Shown one piece after another: positions 45,238-57,560 of a stretch of 64,000 bases of DNA; position 1 is the first letter of the stretch; every line of letters begins with the position of its first letter. Both the position numbers and the translations under genes were made by a program. The notes beneath the pieces are model-generated. The model worked only from the letters and a program-made list of their open reading frames with translations. It was not told the DNA's origin and ran no database searches. This DNA is from Rhizomys pruinosus (lineage: Eukaryota > Chordata > Mammalia > Rodentia > Spalacidae), in contig VZQC01013712.1 in NCBI GenBank assembly GCA_009823505.1, positions 3,123,111 to 3,187,110 of the forward strand, in the 5' to 3' direction.

Positions 45238-45600
45238 TTCTTTTCTGTTACTGTGTATAAAATCAACTATGATAAAAAGCAACTTCGGAAGGGGTTTTTT
45301 TTTTAGCTTCATAGTTCAATTGGTACACGCCATGATCTAAGTCCAGGCAGTAGGAGTTTGAAGCAGCTGGTCATTTTACATCTGTAGTCAGAAGAAGAGA
45401 GCAATTAATGCAAACTTCTGCTCAGTTTGCTTTCTCCATTTAATCAGTCAAGGATCACGAATCCAGGAATGGTACCACCCACTGTGGTGGTCTTCCCACC
45501 TCAATTAGTGAAACTGAGATAATACCCATAGACATGCCCAAAGAACAATTTCCCCAATGATTATAGACTCTGTCAAGTTGTTCAATAACACTAACTGATA
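45238..45600. repeat. LTR-like rodent repeat, diverged
   Basis: 'ctatgataaaaagcaacttcgg', 'aggaatggtaccacccactg' and 'agactctgtcaagttg' follow the order of 46975-47385 and 16390-16850. Confidence 0.65.
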
Positions 45601-45914
45601 TAATAGTTTTGCTCTAAAGATTTCTCTCAGTATCCATGCATAGAAGACTGAATCCAGGGCACACATACATAGCCCTGAGGATAACCACCTCCAAGGATGC
45701 TGAACTTCCTTGTATAAAATAGTATGTGTATATGCTCCATGCACCTCCTTCTGTATATTTTGATAATTTTATGTAATACTGGATATACCTAATATCAAGT
45801 GTAAAACTGAATCATTTACCAGACACTAATGCAAGAAATAGCCTATCTTAAAAAGTCTAGTATCTGATAGAATTTCAACTTAAATTATTTTACTTTATTG
45901 TGTATTATACTTTT
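45601..45914. other. no recognised feature
   Basis: Nothing recognised beyond AT-rich sequence. Confidence 0.35.
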
Positions 45915-46145
45915 AGCTTTGACTGTATGCAGTGCACGTTGCATCACATGTGCCGTGCAGCATAGAAGAAGTTTCAGATCACCCTGGCAGTTTGGAGTTA
46001 TAAGATGCTTTTAGTCTTCTCGTGGTTGATAGGGAATTGCACTGTGGGTCTTCTGAAGAGCAGTGATTGACTTTTGGAATGCACGAGCCCGTCTCGGTCC
46101 GCCTACGATGCAATTCAAAAACCGTTGAACCTTTGGATGGCTGAC
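45915..46145 (-). mobile_element. degenerate B2/B3-type SINE
   Basis: 'cagatcaccctggcagtttgg', 'gcactgtgggtcttctgaag' and 'tggatggctgactct' loosely follow the complement of a B2/B3 SINE. Strongly diverged, with an unexpected CpG-rich stretch at 46083-46110. Confidence 0.5.
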
Positions 46146-46224
46146 TCTAACATAATTATGACATAGAGATAAAACAGGTTGTGTGTGATGTGCATGTGTG
46201 ATGCTTTCTCACATGGAAGATTCT

Positions 46225-46275
46225 CTCTCTCTGCTCTCTGCTCTCTCTCTCTCTCTCTCCTTCTCTCCTCTCGTC
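46225..46275. repeat. (TC)n microsatellite
   Basis: TCTC units with a few interruptions. Confidence 0.9.
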
Positions 46276-46283
46276 TATGGTAA

Positions 46284-46455
46284 GATGACAGTTCCAGGTG
46301 TCATTTCTCCAGCAGTGTCCATTTTTGTTTTCCATACAATCCCAGAACTCCTGAATTAGGTGAAACTGGCTAGTCTAGTGAGCCCCAGGATCCACACATG
46401 TCTCTCCCTACACAATGCTGGGATTACAAGACGAACCACCATGCCAGCTTTTCTA
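46284..46455 (-). mobile_element. degenerate SINE with B1-like end
   Basis: 'acaatgctgggattacaaga' and 'ccaccatgccagcttttc' match the complement of the B1/B4 5' end; the rest is poorly conserved. Confidence 0.5.
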
Positions 46456-46629
46456 TTGTGTGTGTCCTAGAGATCAAAGCAAAGCAAGCTGATATTACTG
46501 ACTTATCTATGTTTTCAGTCTCAATATTTCAATCCATTGTTAGTATGAACCTTTTTTCAGATAGAAATAACGGAGAACCATAGACACATAAGCGCCGATA
46601 TATATTTATACTATATATATATATATATA

Positions 46630-46783
46630 AGTTTTTTTTGGTCTTTTGGAGAAAGGGTCTCCCTGTAGCCCCAGCTGTCCTGGAATTCATTCTGTAGGCC
46701 AGGCTGGCCTTGAACTCACAAAGATTCGCCTGCCTCTGCCTCCCGAGTGCTAGGATTAAAGGCGTGTGCCACCACTCCCAGCA
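46630..46783 (-). mobile_element. B1 SINE
   Basis: Complete complement of B1, from 'tttttttggtcttttggag' to 'gtgtgccaccactcccagc', preceded by an (AT)n run at 46600-46628. Confidence 0.95.
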
Positions 46784-46974
46784 GGCTAAGTATATTTTTT
46801 AATTGTGAATATTTCTGGTCTGGTAACACAAGCCTGTTCTCCCAGTTACCAGGAAACCTAAAGTAGGAGGACTGTAAGTTAAAGATCTACCTTAGCTATA
46901 GAATTAATTCTAGTCCAATTTAGGTAACTTGGACTCTTTGTCAAAAAAAAAAAAAAAGAGTGTTTTCTTGGCAC

Positions 46975-47385
46975 GTGTTCTAGTTTGTCTTCCATTGCTG
47001 TGACAAAACACTCTGACCAACACCAACTTGGGGAGGAAAGGGTTTATTCAGCTCACATCTCCTGGATGCTAGTTCATCACTCAGGGAACCCAAGGCAGGA
47101 ACTCAGGACAGGAACCTGGAGCCAGGAGTTGAGGCAGTGGCCACAAAGGAATGCTGTTTACTGGCTTGCTCCCCTGGCCCATGCCCAGCCTGCCTTCTTG
47201 TAAGGTATACAACAACCTGCTGAGGGTGGCACCACCCACAGTAGGCTGGGCCCTCCCACAATGCTCAACAATCAAGACTACTCCACATATGTGCCCTCAG
47301 GCCAGTCCAATGGAGCCAATTCCCCAACTGAGGCTCCCTCAACCCAGGTGTGTCAAGTTGACACTAACACTATCCAGCACAGCAT
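46975..47385. repeat. LTR-like rodent repeat
   Basis: Best preserved of three copies. 'ttccattgctgtgacaaaac', 'gaggaaagggtttattcagc', 'aggaactcaggacaggaacc', 'gtaggctgggccctcccaca' and 'gtgtcaagttgacac' are motifs of a very common rodent dispersed repeat that I recognise as an ERVL-type LTR, family uncertain. A reading frame of 163 codons that begins inside it runs on into flanking DNA and has no recognisable product. Confidence 0.75.
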
Positions 47386-47761
47386 GCAAAGTTTTGAAAT
47401 TTTTCAGCACTGCAAAATTGAAACTCCACAAATCCACATGTATATATCAGTTCCTTATTCCTCTACACTCTGCCCTATACCTAGACAATCATTTAATTAT
47501 TAGGATGAAATTGAATGAAATTGATAATCCAGTTTACATCTCTATAGATTTTCTTATCCTGGATATTTGTTGTGTAGCAATTTCCTCTGAGAATAAAACC
47601 TTCTGTCTTAAAGGGAAACTGAGTAAACTACAGGATGTTTGAAGGTAGTTAAGCAACAGGATGCCTCAAGCTGAGCCAACAATGCAATGTCCTAAATTTA
47701 GAAAGGTAAAAAATATGCTTTGAGGGAATGTGAAACATTCCTTCCTGCAGAGAAGCTCCTT
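47386..47761. other. no recognised feature
   Basis: Flank between an LTR-like repeat and a full-length L1. Confidence 0.35.
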
Positions 47762-47943
47762 AAGATAAGGAAGTGAACTGCAGCCCACGAGGCTGAGAAC
47801 TCCAGTCTTCAGGGACACTGAGGCAGCAGCCAGTTTGCAGGCATGTGGGCCAAATCAGCCCCTCCCCCAACACGTCAAACTAAAGGAACAGGCCTACATC
47901 ACAAGGAAGAAACACTTGAATTTCACAATAGATTACAAACAAA

Positions 47944-49034
47944 ATGAATCAAATACACATGCCAAAAGCACAAGGAAAAATCAACAAGTGTAAAGCAAAT
48001 AACAAATCTCCACCAAACTCTATCAGTCTTATAAAGGACTCCAACAATGAGATCTCCCTGGAGTTTACCCAGGACACAGATCTTAACAGAACAATCATAG
48101 ATATACTCAAAGAAATCAATGGCCTAAAGGTAGAGAATGACCAACTCCAGAAGGAAATAGAAACGCTGAAAAAAAAAATCTCATGTTGAAATGAAAAAGG
48201 AACCCGAAAAACTAGAAGGGGAGAACGGTCAACTCTGGAAGGAAATGGAAATACTAAAGTATCTCGGGCTGAAATGAAAAAGGAAATTGAACACTCTTCC
48301 AGTCAATAGGAAAAGGCAAGAGAAAGCCTCAGCAACGGAATGGATGAAGCAGAAAACAGAAAATCAAACCTAGAAAATATCAAACCTAGAAGATAATGTG
48401 GAAGAACTGAAGAGCTCAAGCAAAGACTATGAAAAATTAAAAATAAAACAGGAGTGGAATAATCAGGAAATGTGGGACACCATGAAGAGACCAAACTTCT
48501 GCATCATAGGTATAGGAAGGAGAAGAATCCTAGGATAATGGTATGGACCAGATCTTCAACAAATTATAGAAGAAAATTTCCCCAAATTGAAAAATAAACA
48601 CCCATACAAATACAAGTAACACATAGAACTCCAAATAGACAAGATCAGAAAAGAAAATCCCCACACCATATCATAATCAAAATTCTAGATGCTCAGAACA
48701 AAGACAGAATACTGAAGGCCACAAGAGAAAAACAAGTTACAAATAAAGAAAAACCAATCAAAATTACAGCTGACTTTTCAACACAAACAATGAAATCCAG
48801 AAGAGCTTGGAAAAAAGTATTTTCAGTACTAAATGACCACAGATGCCAACCCAAGTTACTCTACCCAGCAAAAATGTCAATTATAATCGAAGGAGAAAGG
48901 AAACTATTCCATGACATAAACAAGATGAAGGAATACATGTCTAGAAAACCAACCCTCCAGAAAATATTCAAAGCAGTTCAGAGGACAGAGGAAAGGAGCA
49001 GTTATCCCCAAGCAACAAGAGAGAGGAGTAATTA
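47944..49034 (+). pseudogene. L1b ORF1, degraded
   Basis: Starts 'MNQIHMPKAQGKIN' and runs 81 codons into a coiled coil ('LKVENDQLQKEIETLKKKI'), where a frameshift in an A run (about 48168-48180) ends it. The central and C-terminal RNA-binding region is readable in shifted frames to 'PAKMSIIIEGERKLFHDINKMKEYMSRKPTLQKIF' (48865-48975). The coiled coil lacks the 33-bp repeat array seen at 22378-22540. Confidence 0.88.
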
Positions 49035-49084
49035 AGGTATATCCCCAGAAATACAAATATAGACCAAAAATGCAAACAGAAAAT

Positions 49085-52000
49085 AAACTGAAGGGAAGCA
49101 ATATACATCTCTCAATAATAACCTTAAATATTAATGGTCTAAACTCCCCAATCAAGAGACACAGGCTGGGAGAATGGATTAAGAAACTGAATCCATCTTT
49201 CCCAATGGCACACAACTTTAATCCCAGCACTTGGGAGGCAGAGGCAGTCAGATATCTATGAGTTCAAGGCCAGCCTGATTTACATAGCGAGCTCCAGGCT
49301 CCAGGACAGCTGGGACTAAAGAGAGACCCTGTCTCAAAAATACAAGAAAAAAAAATTGAATCAATCTTTCTGCTGTCTACAAGAAACATGCCTCACCTTC
49401 AAGGACATGCACCATCTTAAAGTGAAAGGATGGAAAAAAAATGTTTCAACGAAATGGCACCAGAAAGCAAGCAGCAGTTGCTATTTCAATATCAGAAAAA
49501 AATAGACTTCAAAGTAAAACTAATCAGAAGAGATGAAAAGGGTCACTACATCCTTATCAAAGGATCAGTCAAGCATGAAGATCTCACAGTCATAAATATA
49601 TATGCAACAAACACTGATGCACCATAAACACAATCCTGAAGGACTTCAAGAAACAGATCAATCCCAGCATACTAATAATGGGAGACTTCAACACCCCACT
49701 GACCCCACTGGACAGGTCAACTGGACAAAGAATAAACAGAGAGACATCCGAACTGAACAATAAGATGGACCAAATGGACCTAACAGACATCTACTGAATA
49801 TTCCACCCAAACACCAAAGAATATACTTTCTACTCAGCACCACATGGAACATTCTCCAAAATCAACCATACACTGGGACACAGAGCAAAACTCAGCAAAT
49901 AAATAATTTGAAATAATTTCATGCATCTTATCCGACCACAGTGCAATAAATCTTAACATCAACACCAGAAAGAGCCCTACTAGCTACAAGAACATATGGC
50001 GACTACACAACACACTACTGAATAATGAATGGGTCAAAGGAGAAATAAAGAAAGAAAGAAATGCATTCCTAGCACTAAATGAAAAGATTGATACAACACA
50101 GCAAAACCTATGGGATACCTTAAAAGCTTTCCTGAGAGGAAAATTCATAGCCCTAAGTGCCTACATTAAGAAAACAGAAAGAGCATAAATAAATTACTAA
50201 CACTACAACTAAAAACACTTGAGAGACAGCAACAAATGAATCCTAAACCTGGAAGACAGGAGGAAATAACAAAAATCAGAGCAGAAATCAATGAAATAAA
50301 AAAGAAAACAATACAAAAGGATTAAAAGGATAAACAAGATAGATAGACCTCTAGCCCAATTGCCTAAAAGAAAGAAAGAGCAACTCCAAATCAACCAAAT
50401 TAGAGATGAAAGGGAAACATCACAACAGATAGTGAAATGATTCAGACCATCTTATGGGAATACTTCAAAAACCTATACTCTACTAAATTTGAAAACCTAT
50501 GAAAAATGGATGAACACCTGACATCATGGAATCCACCAAGACTTAACAAGGAAGACATTGACAGTTTAAATAGACCTATAATAAAGGAGGAAATTGAAAC
50601 TATAATAAAAAAGAACCTCCCAACTAAAAAAAGCCCAGGTCCAGATGGATTCACAGCAGAATTCAATAAGACATTTAAAGCAGACCTACAGCTACTACTA
50701 CTCAAATCACTCAAGAGGATAGAAACAGAAGGAAATCTCCCAAATTCCTTCTGTGAAGCCAGCATCACTCTAACACCAAAACCAAAAGATACAACCAAAA
50801 AAGAAAATGATAGACCCATTTCATTAATGAACATAGATGCAAGAATTCTCAACAAAGTACTTGCAAACCACATACAGGCACATATCAAAAAGATCATCCA
50901 CCATGGCCAAGCTGGATTCATACAAGAGATGCAAGGATGGTTCAACATACGTAAATCAATAAACATCATAAAGCACATTGTTCAAAAGTCAATGCAGAAA
51001 GACAAAAATCAATGCAGAAAAGGCCTTCAACAAAATTCTGCATGCCTTCATTTTTAAAGTCCTGGAGGGAATTGGACTGAAGGGAACATTTCTCAACGTA
51101 ATTAAAGCCATATACAGCAAACCCACAGCCAAATGGGGGAAAACTAGAATTGTTCCCCCTAAAGTCAGGAACCTGGCAGGGCTGCCCCCTATCCCCCCTC
51201 CTTTTCAATATAGTGCTGGAAATGCTTGCGAGAGCAATAAGAGAAGAAAAGGAAATTAGAGGAGTACTAAAAAGAGGAAGGCAAACTATCCATTTTTGCA
51301 AATGACATGATAGCTTACCTAAGGGACACCAGAAACTCAAGGAGAAAACTTCTAGAAACCATCAACAGCTTCAGTAAAGTGGCAGGATACAAAATTAACT
51401 TAGAAAAATTGGTAGCCTTTCTTTACACCAATAACAAGCAATTGGATAAGGAATACAAGGAGACTTTCACACTAACAATAGCCTCCAAAAAAAATAAATT
51501 ATCTAGGAATGAAGCTGACCAAACACACTAAAAATCTCTACAAAGAACATTTTAAATCCTTCAAGAAGGAAATTGAGGAAGATACTAGAATTGGAAGAAC
51601 CTCCCATGCTCATGGATTGGAAGAATCAATATAGTAAAAATGACCATCCTGCTCAAAGTAATATATAGATTCAATGCAATCCCAATTAGAATCCCCACAA
51701 GCTTCTTCACAGACCTAGAAAAAAAGCATCTTAAAGTTTATATGGAAAAAGAAAGGCCCTGGATATCCAAAGCAACCCTGAGCAAAAAGAGCAATATAGG
51801 AGGGATTACCATACCAGACTTCAAATTATATTACAGGGCTATAGTCATAAAAAAAACAGGCTTGTATTGGCACAAAAACAGGCTTGTAGATCAATGGAAC
51901 AAAATTGAGGATCCAAACCTGAGCACATCCAATTTCAGCCATCTCATATTCTGCAAAGGGGCCAAGAATGCTCAATGGAGGAAAGAAAGCATCTTCAGTA

Positions 52001-53017
52001 AATGGTGTTGGTATAACTGGATCACCACTTGTAGAAGAATAAAAGTAAACCCATACCTCTCACCTTGTACAAAAGTCAATTCCAAATGCATCAAAGACCT
52101 CAATGTGAAACCCTAAACTCTGAAAATGATAGAAGAAAACGTTGGTAATAACCTACAAGACATAGGCATAGGAAAAGACTTTCTAAATCAGACAGCAGCT
52201 GCACAAAAAATAAGGTCAACAATTGACAAATGGGACCTTATTAAACTCAAGAGCTTCTTTACAGTGAAAGAAACAATCAAAGAAGTGAAGAGAAAACCCA
52301 CAGAGTGGGAGGAAACCTTCACCAGTGATATATCTGATGGAGCATTAACATCCAGACTGTACAAACTACTCAAAAAACAAAGGAGGAAGAAAACAAATGA
52401 CCCACTCAAAAGATGGATTAAAGAGCTGAACAGAGACTTCACAAATGAAGTAAATATGGCTGAGGAACATCTTAAAAAGAGTTCAACATCACTAATAATT
52501 AAGGAAGCACAAATTAAAACCACCTTAAGATTTCATCTTACTCCTCTAAGACTAGCTATGATCCAGAAAACAAAGGATACCAAATGCTGGAGAGGATGTA
52601 GGGAAAGGGCAACATTCATCCACTGCTGGTGGGAATGCAAACTTCGTGAAACCCCTATGGAAAGCAATGTGTAGAACTCTTAAGAAACTGAACATGACCC
52701 TACCACCTGACTCAGTCATACCACTCTTGGGTATATACCCACAAGAATCATCCTTTCACAGTGATACGTGCAATCTATATTTATTGCAACTCTCTTCACA
52801 ACAGCAAAGAGCTGGAATCAACCCGTGTCCCTCAATGGAGGGGTGGATAGAGAAAATGTGGTACATATACGCAATGGAATTCTATGAAGTGGTAAAGATA
52901 GATGACATCATTAACTTTGCAGGTAAATGGATGGAACTCGAAGCCATTATGCTAAGTGAAGTAACACAGACCCAGAAAAACAAATGACGAATGGTATCCA
53001 TCATTTGTTGATGCTAG
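49085..53017 (+). pseudogene. L1b ORF2, degraded
   Basis: Endonuclease start 'IITLNINGLNSPIKRHRLGEWIKKL' at 49113-49190, then a B1 insertion. Further blocks: 'LIRRDEKGHYILIKGSVKHEDLTVINIYATNT' (about 49520-49615), the linker and RT N-terminus (50506-50980) and 'PPPFQYS' in place of the usual SPLLFN (frameshift near 51190). The catalytic Ala-Asp-Asp motif reads Ala-Asn-Asp in the GCAAATGACATG context at about 51298-51309. 'CWRGCRERATFIHCWWEC' is at about 52582-52635, and the terminal stop is at 53015-53017. Multiple stops and frameshifts are present. Confidence 0.88.
49200..49352 (+). mobile_element. B1 SINE inside L1b ORF2
   Basis: Nearly complete B1 ('taatcccagcacttgggagg' to 'agagaccctgtctcaaaaat') with 'ctgaatccatcttt' just before and 'ttgaatcaatcttt' just after, a worn target-site duplication. 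Confidence 0.93.
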
Positions 53018-53562
53018 CCCCAAATCCATAGTTGAAAGGCAAGCTGAGCAAAGTTATATTACTTTTTATATGAAGGCAACTGTGTTGTTATAATATGAAT
53101 CCCTTAATGGGCTCTAGAATTAACTTTCCACTTATTTTTCAGACTTTGTAATTGTGGTATATAGGTGGAGGGTATGTATTCATATTTTAGAGTAATATAA
53201 GATTAAAGGGAAATGTGAACTAAACATATTTTGGAATTAACATACAGATTATTTTCAGATGTCATAATTTTGGTGTATATGTGATGTATATATAGGCATA
53301 GTTTGGAGCAATACAAATGGGAGGGAACAACAATGACGGGAAGGACTTGGTAAAAGAACTGACCGAAACAGTTAACTTCTGCCCAAACAATAAACCTCTG
53401 CAGAGAAAAACTTTAAAAAGACTGAGAAAAAGATGCAAGATATGTATGGCAGAATGCATGAGCTGGGGTGGGATGGGGGACATGGAAAAGGGAATGTGTC
53501 TAAATTGGAATGAGAATTGATGTCTGAAATACACAGACACCAATAAAAATATTTTATTAAAA
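53018..53562 (+). other. L1b 3' UTR
   Basis: Short 3' UTR shared with 31341-32405 and 34685-35532. It ends in 'ccaataaaaatattttatta'. Confidence 0.85.
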
Positions 53563-53766
53563 AAGATTAAGAAGTGAACAATTCAATAGTTTAATGAAGT
53601 CCGTGAAACTGATCAATTCACTAGACCCCTTTCTCTTCCCTCTCCTCCAAGCACATATAAGCCCTAAGAACTGCTGAGGGATACTCTCAGACCTGCAAGA
53701 AATAAGCTTAGCTGCTGGGGACAGGTTGATGAGACAAATGAAAAGCCAGAAAGTAATCCAGAGGTT

Positions 53767-54171
53767 GTCCTTTCAGACACCATTTTGTTTTATGTAGCTG
53801 AGGCCTAACTTTATCTTGTGATAAGTTTTGTTTTCCCTGAGATATAAAGAGGAAGTTAAGGATCAGTTTCTTTTTACTGGAAATCTTATGTACTCCTGAA
53901 AGCCTGGCCCTAACTGCTGACTCTCGCTTTTGTAATTGGCTTGCTTGTTCCATGCTACTCCTTGATGGTATTAATTTTGATATTAATTCTGATTGGCTAT
54001 TGTACTTATAAAAGCTGTGTAAACCAGTTATCAGGGCCTCACTCCGCCCAAGCTGAGTGCAGTGAGGGTCCTGGCCACAAGTGGAGTGAGGGGCCAGGCC
54101 ATAAATAATAAACCATCTTTTAAATTCTATGTGGTCCTGAAAGTGGTGTCTCTGCTCTGACCCTGCAACAG
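53767..54171 (+). mobile_element. solo LTR-like element of an endogenous retrovirus
   Basis: About 405 bp, starting 'tgtcctttcagacacc' and ending 'accctgcaaca' (TG...CA). It holds a CCAAT-like 'gattggct' (about 53990), a TATA-like 'ttataaaagc' (54007-54016) and 'aataataaa' (about 54105-54113) in the right order and spacing for U3-R-U5. No gag, pol or env flanks it and no clear 4-6-bp duplication was found. The family is not assigned. Confidence 0.7.
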
Positions 54172-54179
54172 TTGAAATC

Positions 54180-54500
54180 ATCAGCTAAGCCCTCTGGAGG
54201 AACCAGAGACCAGTCAAGCTGTGGGAAAGAGGTTCAGACTGAACTACCTGAAAAGCACACTCTAATCTGTTCAGCTGGTTGCAGATTGGGCAGTACACCC
54301 CAGGTTTCCAACTTTCATGAGCTATCACCCATCCCAGGGTGGGATTTTGGTGGTACCACTGTCTTTGAGTCATTTCTTCGCCTGTAACTAACCCTTCATC
54401 CATAATCCTGCAAGTAACCCCAAGAAAACTCACTGTTTCACCAATTTGGATTTTGGTGGTATTCTTGCCTTGGACTGTTATTGGTTCCCTATCTGGGCTG
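54180..54500. other. unclassified sequence beside the LTR
   Basis: Contains two loose copies of 'gggattttggtggta' (about 54341) and 'ggattttggtggtattc' (about 54448). No family or gene recognised. Confidence 0.35.
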
Positions 54501-54954
54501 AGTAGATGGTTGTTCACATATCCTCAGGAATAGTTTCACACAGCATTTTATATAAGTATAGCCACATAATAAATACTCTTGTAGTATTTTATAAGTGGTT
54601 TCTTATGATTAACATATTTTTGAGGTACATTACAGTTCATAGAAGTCTTCACTCCACCATTTCAGAGATTTCAGAGATTTCAGAGACACTATTTTAATTC
54701 CCCTTTAACTAACCCTACCCTGTTGGACACCTATACTCAGGTGTTGCAGAAGTTAATCACAAATCCTCACAGTTACTTACATACAGTGAAACTGACTGAT
54801 AACTACCTCATCCATCAATTAATCCTGTCTCACAAGGGTATTATTATAGCAATCATCAATGATATTAATTATATGCCTCAAACACATTCCAGGCCATTTA
54901 ACTAGTGGAATTCTGGTCTTTGAAGTGACCACTAACATTTCTTCTTTTTTGTTA
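54501..54954. other. no recognised feature
   Basis: AT-rich, with a small triplication of 'tttcagaga' at 54660-54686. Nothing else recognised. Confidence 0.4.
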
Positions 54955-55080
54955 TTGTTGTTTTTTTTTTATTCTGAGACAGTCTCCCTATAGCCCCAGC
55001 TGGCCTTGAACTCACAGAGATCTGCCTGCCTCTGCCTTCCAAGTGCTGGGATTAGAGGCTTATGCCATGAGCCTAGCTTA
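54955..55080 (-). mobile_element. B1 SINE
   Basis: Complement of B1 from a T-rich tail through 'aagtgctgggattagaggct'; the extreme end is diverged. Confidence 0.92.
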
Positions 55081-56036
55081 ATATTACTTCTACCATTATT
55101 GCATTTACATCAAACAGAGTTTTCCCATTTCTAATGTATCTTCCAGTAATCTTCCTCTTTCCATAATTAAATAAATTCTTTGAACATCCCCAAATTTCTA
55201 ATGATATTAAGTGACACAATGAATAGTGAAAGATACACCAGTTTTCCTTCTGAATAGCGAAGCTGTTACATCAACCATTCAAACAGTTAAGTGCATTTGT
55301 GTTCATGAATATATGTGTGTTTGACACTGTGAGGTATGTTAGGGAATGAAAACAACCAAATTAAAAAAAAATCTCATTACTTGGAGTTTCTGGGCAACAT
55401 TGTGTGCTTCCAAATTAAGTCTTCTTAAAATCTCACTGCTTCTCTGGTTCATTTGAGTTGTAAGGTCTCTTCTCATTACAGAAGTGTTGACATGTTGCTA
55501 TTCACTCAGAAAACTCCAGGTACTTCTGTATCAGTAACAAAATTTGAGCAGAGTACCTTTGTCAGGATATAAGCCCAAAGTTACCTTTGTACAACTGTGT
55601 ACAACTGTGAACAACTGACAAATATAGAGGGCTAAATGTCAGAACTGTATCACCAATCTTTTAGAGATATTTTCTTTCCAGTGTTGTCAGTTGTCAATTG
55701 CCTGTTCAGGTCAGATAATGAACCAATTAATCTTCAAGATGAAAACACAGATTCCACAATCTGTTAGTCCTGGTCCATAGGAAAGTATATGGGAGTCAAA
55801 ATTTATTCATGAATACAAGTATGTTTTAAGTAATTCAAATTTTTATAAATATTAGCGATGTTTCTTTTCTAATTTAAAGTCAATATTTAATTTTTAAGAA
55901 TTTCAAATATCAGTACTGTATTTACATCCTTTCAACCACTCCATATCACTTTAAAACTCATGTCCTCATGCCCCTCCACTCCCTTTCAAGTTCATGACCT
56001 CATCTATATATAGTTCTATAATTATTGTTACAAACA
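55081..56036. other. no recognised feature
   Basis: Likely single-copy DNA. A small tandem 'acaactgtgtacaactgtga' repeat lies at 55591-55616. Confidence 0.4.
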
Positions 56037-56063
56037 TGATAGATAGATGATAGATAGATAGAT

Positions 56064-56113
<50 letters not shown>

Positions 56114-56114
56114 G
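56037..56114. repeat. (GATA)n microsatellite, left arm
   Basis: GATA units with GATGATA interruptions, immediately left of the 56115-56568 element. Confidence 0.97.
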
Positions 56115-56568
56115 TAGGGTATATGGTCCTCTGAAAGACTGACTGACTTTGGACACCAAATGCTTTCTCATGCACAGGGGCACCTGACGGCCTGGGGTTA
56201 AAAACTTGACTGTTGTCCTTCAGAGGGGAAATGATGAGCCGGGGAGCCAGATACCCCTCCCAACCAGCCAGTAGGCCTTGGCTGTATAAGGTAGAGGGGC
56301 TAAGGACATATAAACAGAGAATTCCAGGGGGTGGAACTCTCCTGCTGTTGCCATATTAGGCAGGGGATGCATGAGGGAGGGGAGAGCTGACAATCCTATA
56401 AATGACTCTCTCACCCATTTGCTCTTTAGGCTGGCCCAATTAAAATCACTAGGATCTTCCAAACTGGTTTTGGAGAGTTTTCCTCACTTTGCCTTCGGGA
56501 CCCTGGGAGAGGGAGGTGGACTGCATTGTTCTCAAGTACTTCCCAGAAGGAATTTTAGCAATAAATAG
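56115..56568 (+). mobile_element. LTR-like element between two GATA arrays
   Basis: About 454 bp of balanced-composition sequence with TATA-like motifs ('gacatataaacag' about 56306-56318; 'gctgtataagg' about 56280-56290) and 'gcaataaat' at its right end. It is bounded by GATA arrays on both sides. The promoter-like and AATAAA spacing suggests a solo LTR that landed in a GATA array. I cannot name a family and the exact termini are uncertain because the flanks are repetitive. Confidence 0.5.
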
Positions 56569-56571
56569 AAG

Positions 56572-56614
<43 letters not shown>

Positions 56615-56634
56615 CAGATAGATGATAGATAGAC

Positions 56635-56678
<44 letters not shown>

Positions 56679-56680
56679 GG
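56569..56680. repeat. (GATA)n microsatellite, right arm
   Basis: GATA units with GACA interruptions. Confidence 0.97.
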
Positions 56681-56984
56681 AACCTACTGAAGCTGTTTAG
56701 TGTTCAGTCATTTAAGGATGACTGTTTGGTATCGGATAACCTATTAGGGGGCTCTCTGAAGAAAAAGTGATTTTCTATCTCTCAGCAGCTATTGATTATC
56801 TATAGTTCTTCATCTAGGAATAGAGCCTTCTGAAATGCCCCCACCCATATTATCATGTCAACTAACATCATTATACAGGTCTTGTTTAAGCAACCTTATT
56901 GTTGAGATTTCATGAGTGCAGCATCCCTGCAATATCTAGAGGTTACTATCTAGCAACAGGTGTCCTGGTCCTCTGGCTTTTACA

Positions 56985-57560
56985 CCCTCTTGCTGAAAAA
57001 AAACATATACTTCAGACACAAGGCTTGGAGGAATCAAGCTAGAACTGACCAGGAACTCCTCTCACTGACAACCAGTTCTCATAGTATTAGAAGGTGCTAT
57101 GCATTCAAGCTGGCAAAAGAGAAAAGTAACCAATAGTCCTCCCCAATTAGAAAACTTGTGAACCACGAAAGAGACTAGCCAAGCAATATATCCTGAATGG
57201 GGCAATAGTAGGACTTTTATCTTGGGGTTAACCAACAGCTATCTAATTGAACTTCAGCCCAACTCAATGACAGAGAATTCATGCCTGGTACTGTAAACAT
57301 AGCCAACCACCCACAGCTGGAGAGGTCATAGAACCTAAAAGAGAACATATTACTGCCATTTCCTAAACCAATATATGTCCTAACTATATTCTGAATATGT
57401 ATACTTATATCCATAGATAAGAATACATATCCACTGTATCTCTCACTCCTAATCAAAGAAGCTTTTTTTGGCAGTGGACAAAGGCTACTGCAGAGATCCA
57501 CAACTAGTCAAATTGTGACAAGCCCCATTTTATATATAAATGCAACTCCTACAAGTAAGG
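56985..57560 (+). mobile_element. Lx-like L1 3' UTR fragment
   Basis: 'gacacaaggcttggaggaat', 'gcaatagtaggacttttatc' and 'acagctggagaggtcataga' match 8585-8890 in order. Confidence 0.7.

Larger units (their letters stand above)
47762..53579 (+). mobile_element. full-length but decayed L1b element
   Basis: Bounded by 'aagataaggaagtgaac' (47762-47778) and 'aagattaagaagtgaac' (53563-53579), 15 of 17 identical, which I read as an aged target-site duplication. Contents in order: about 165 bp of 5' UTR, ORF1, ORF2 with a B1 insertion, a short 3' UTR of about 540 bp with a G-rich tract (53464-53476), and 'caccaataaaaat' plus a tail. Coding frames are broken throughout, so it is inactive. Confidence 0.92.

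Noticed and set aside
46083..46130. Short CpG-rich patch as a regulatory element
   Set aside because: It lies inside a degenerate SINE in sequence that looks error-prone or diverged; too short to support a regulatory call.
47151..47642. 163-codon plus-strand frame
   Set aside because: It starts inside a dispersed LTR-like repeat and continues into flanking DNA, with no domain or conserved motif.
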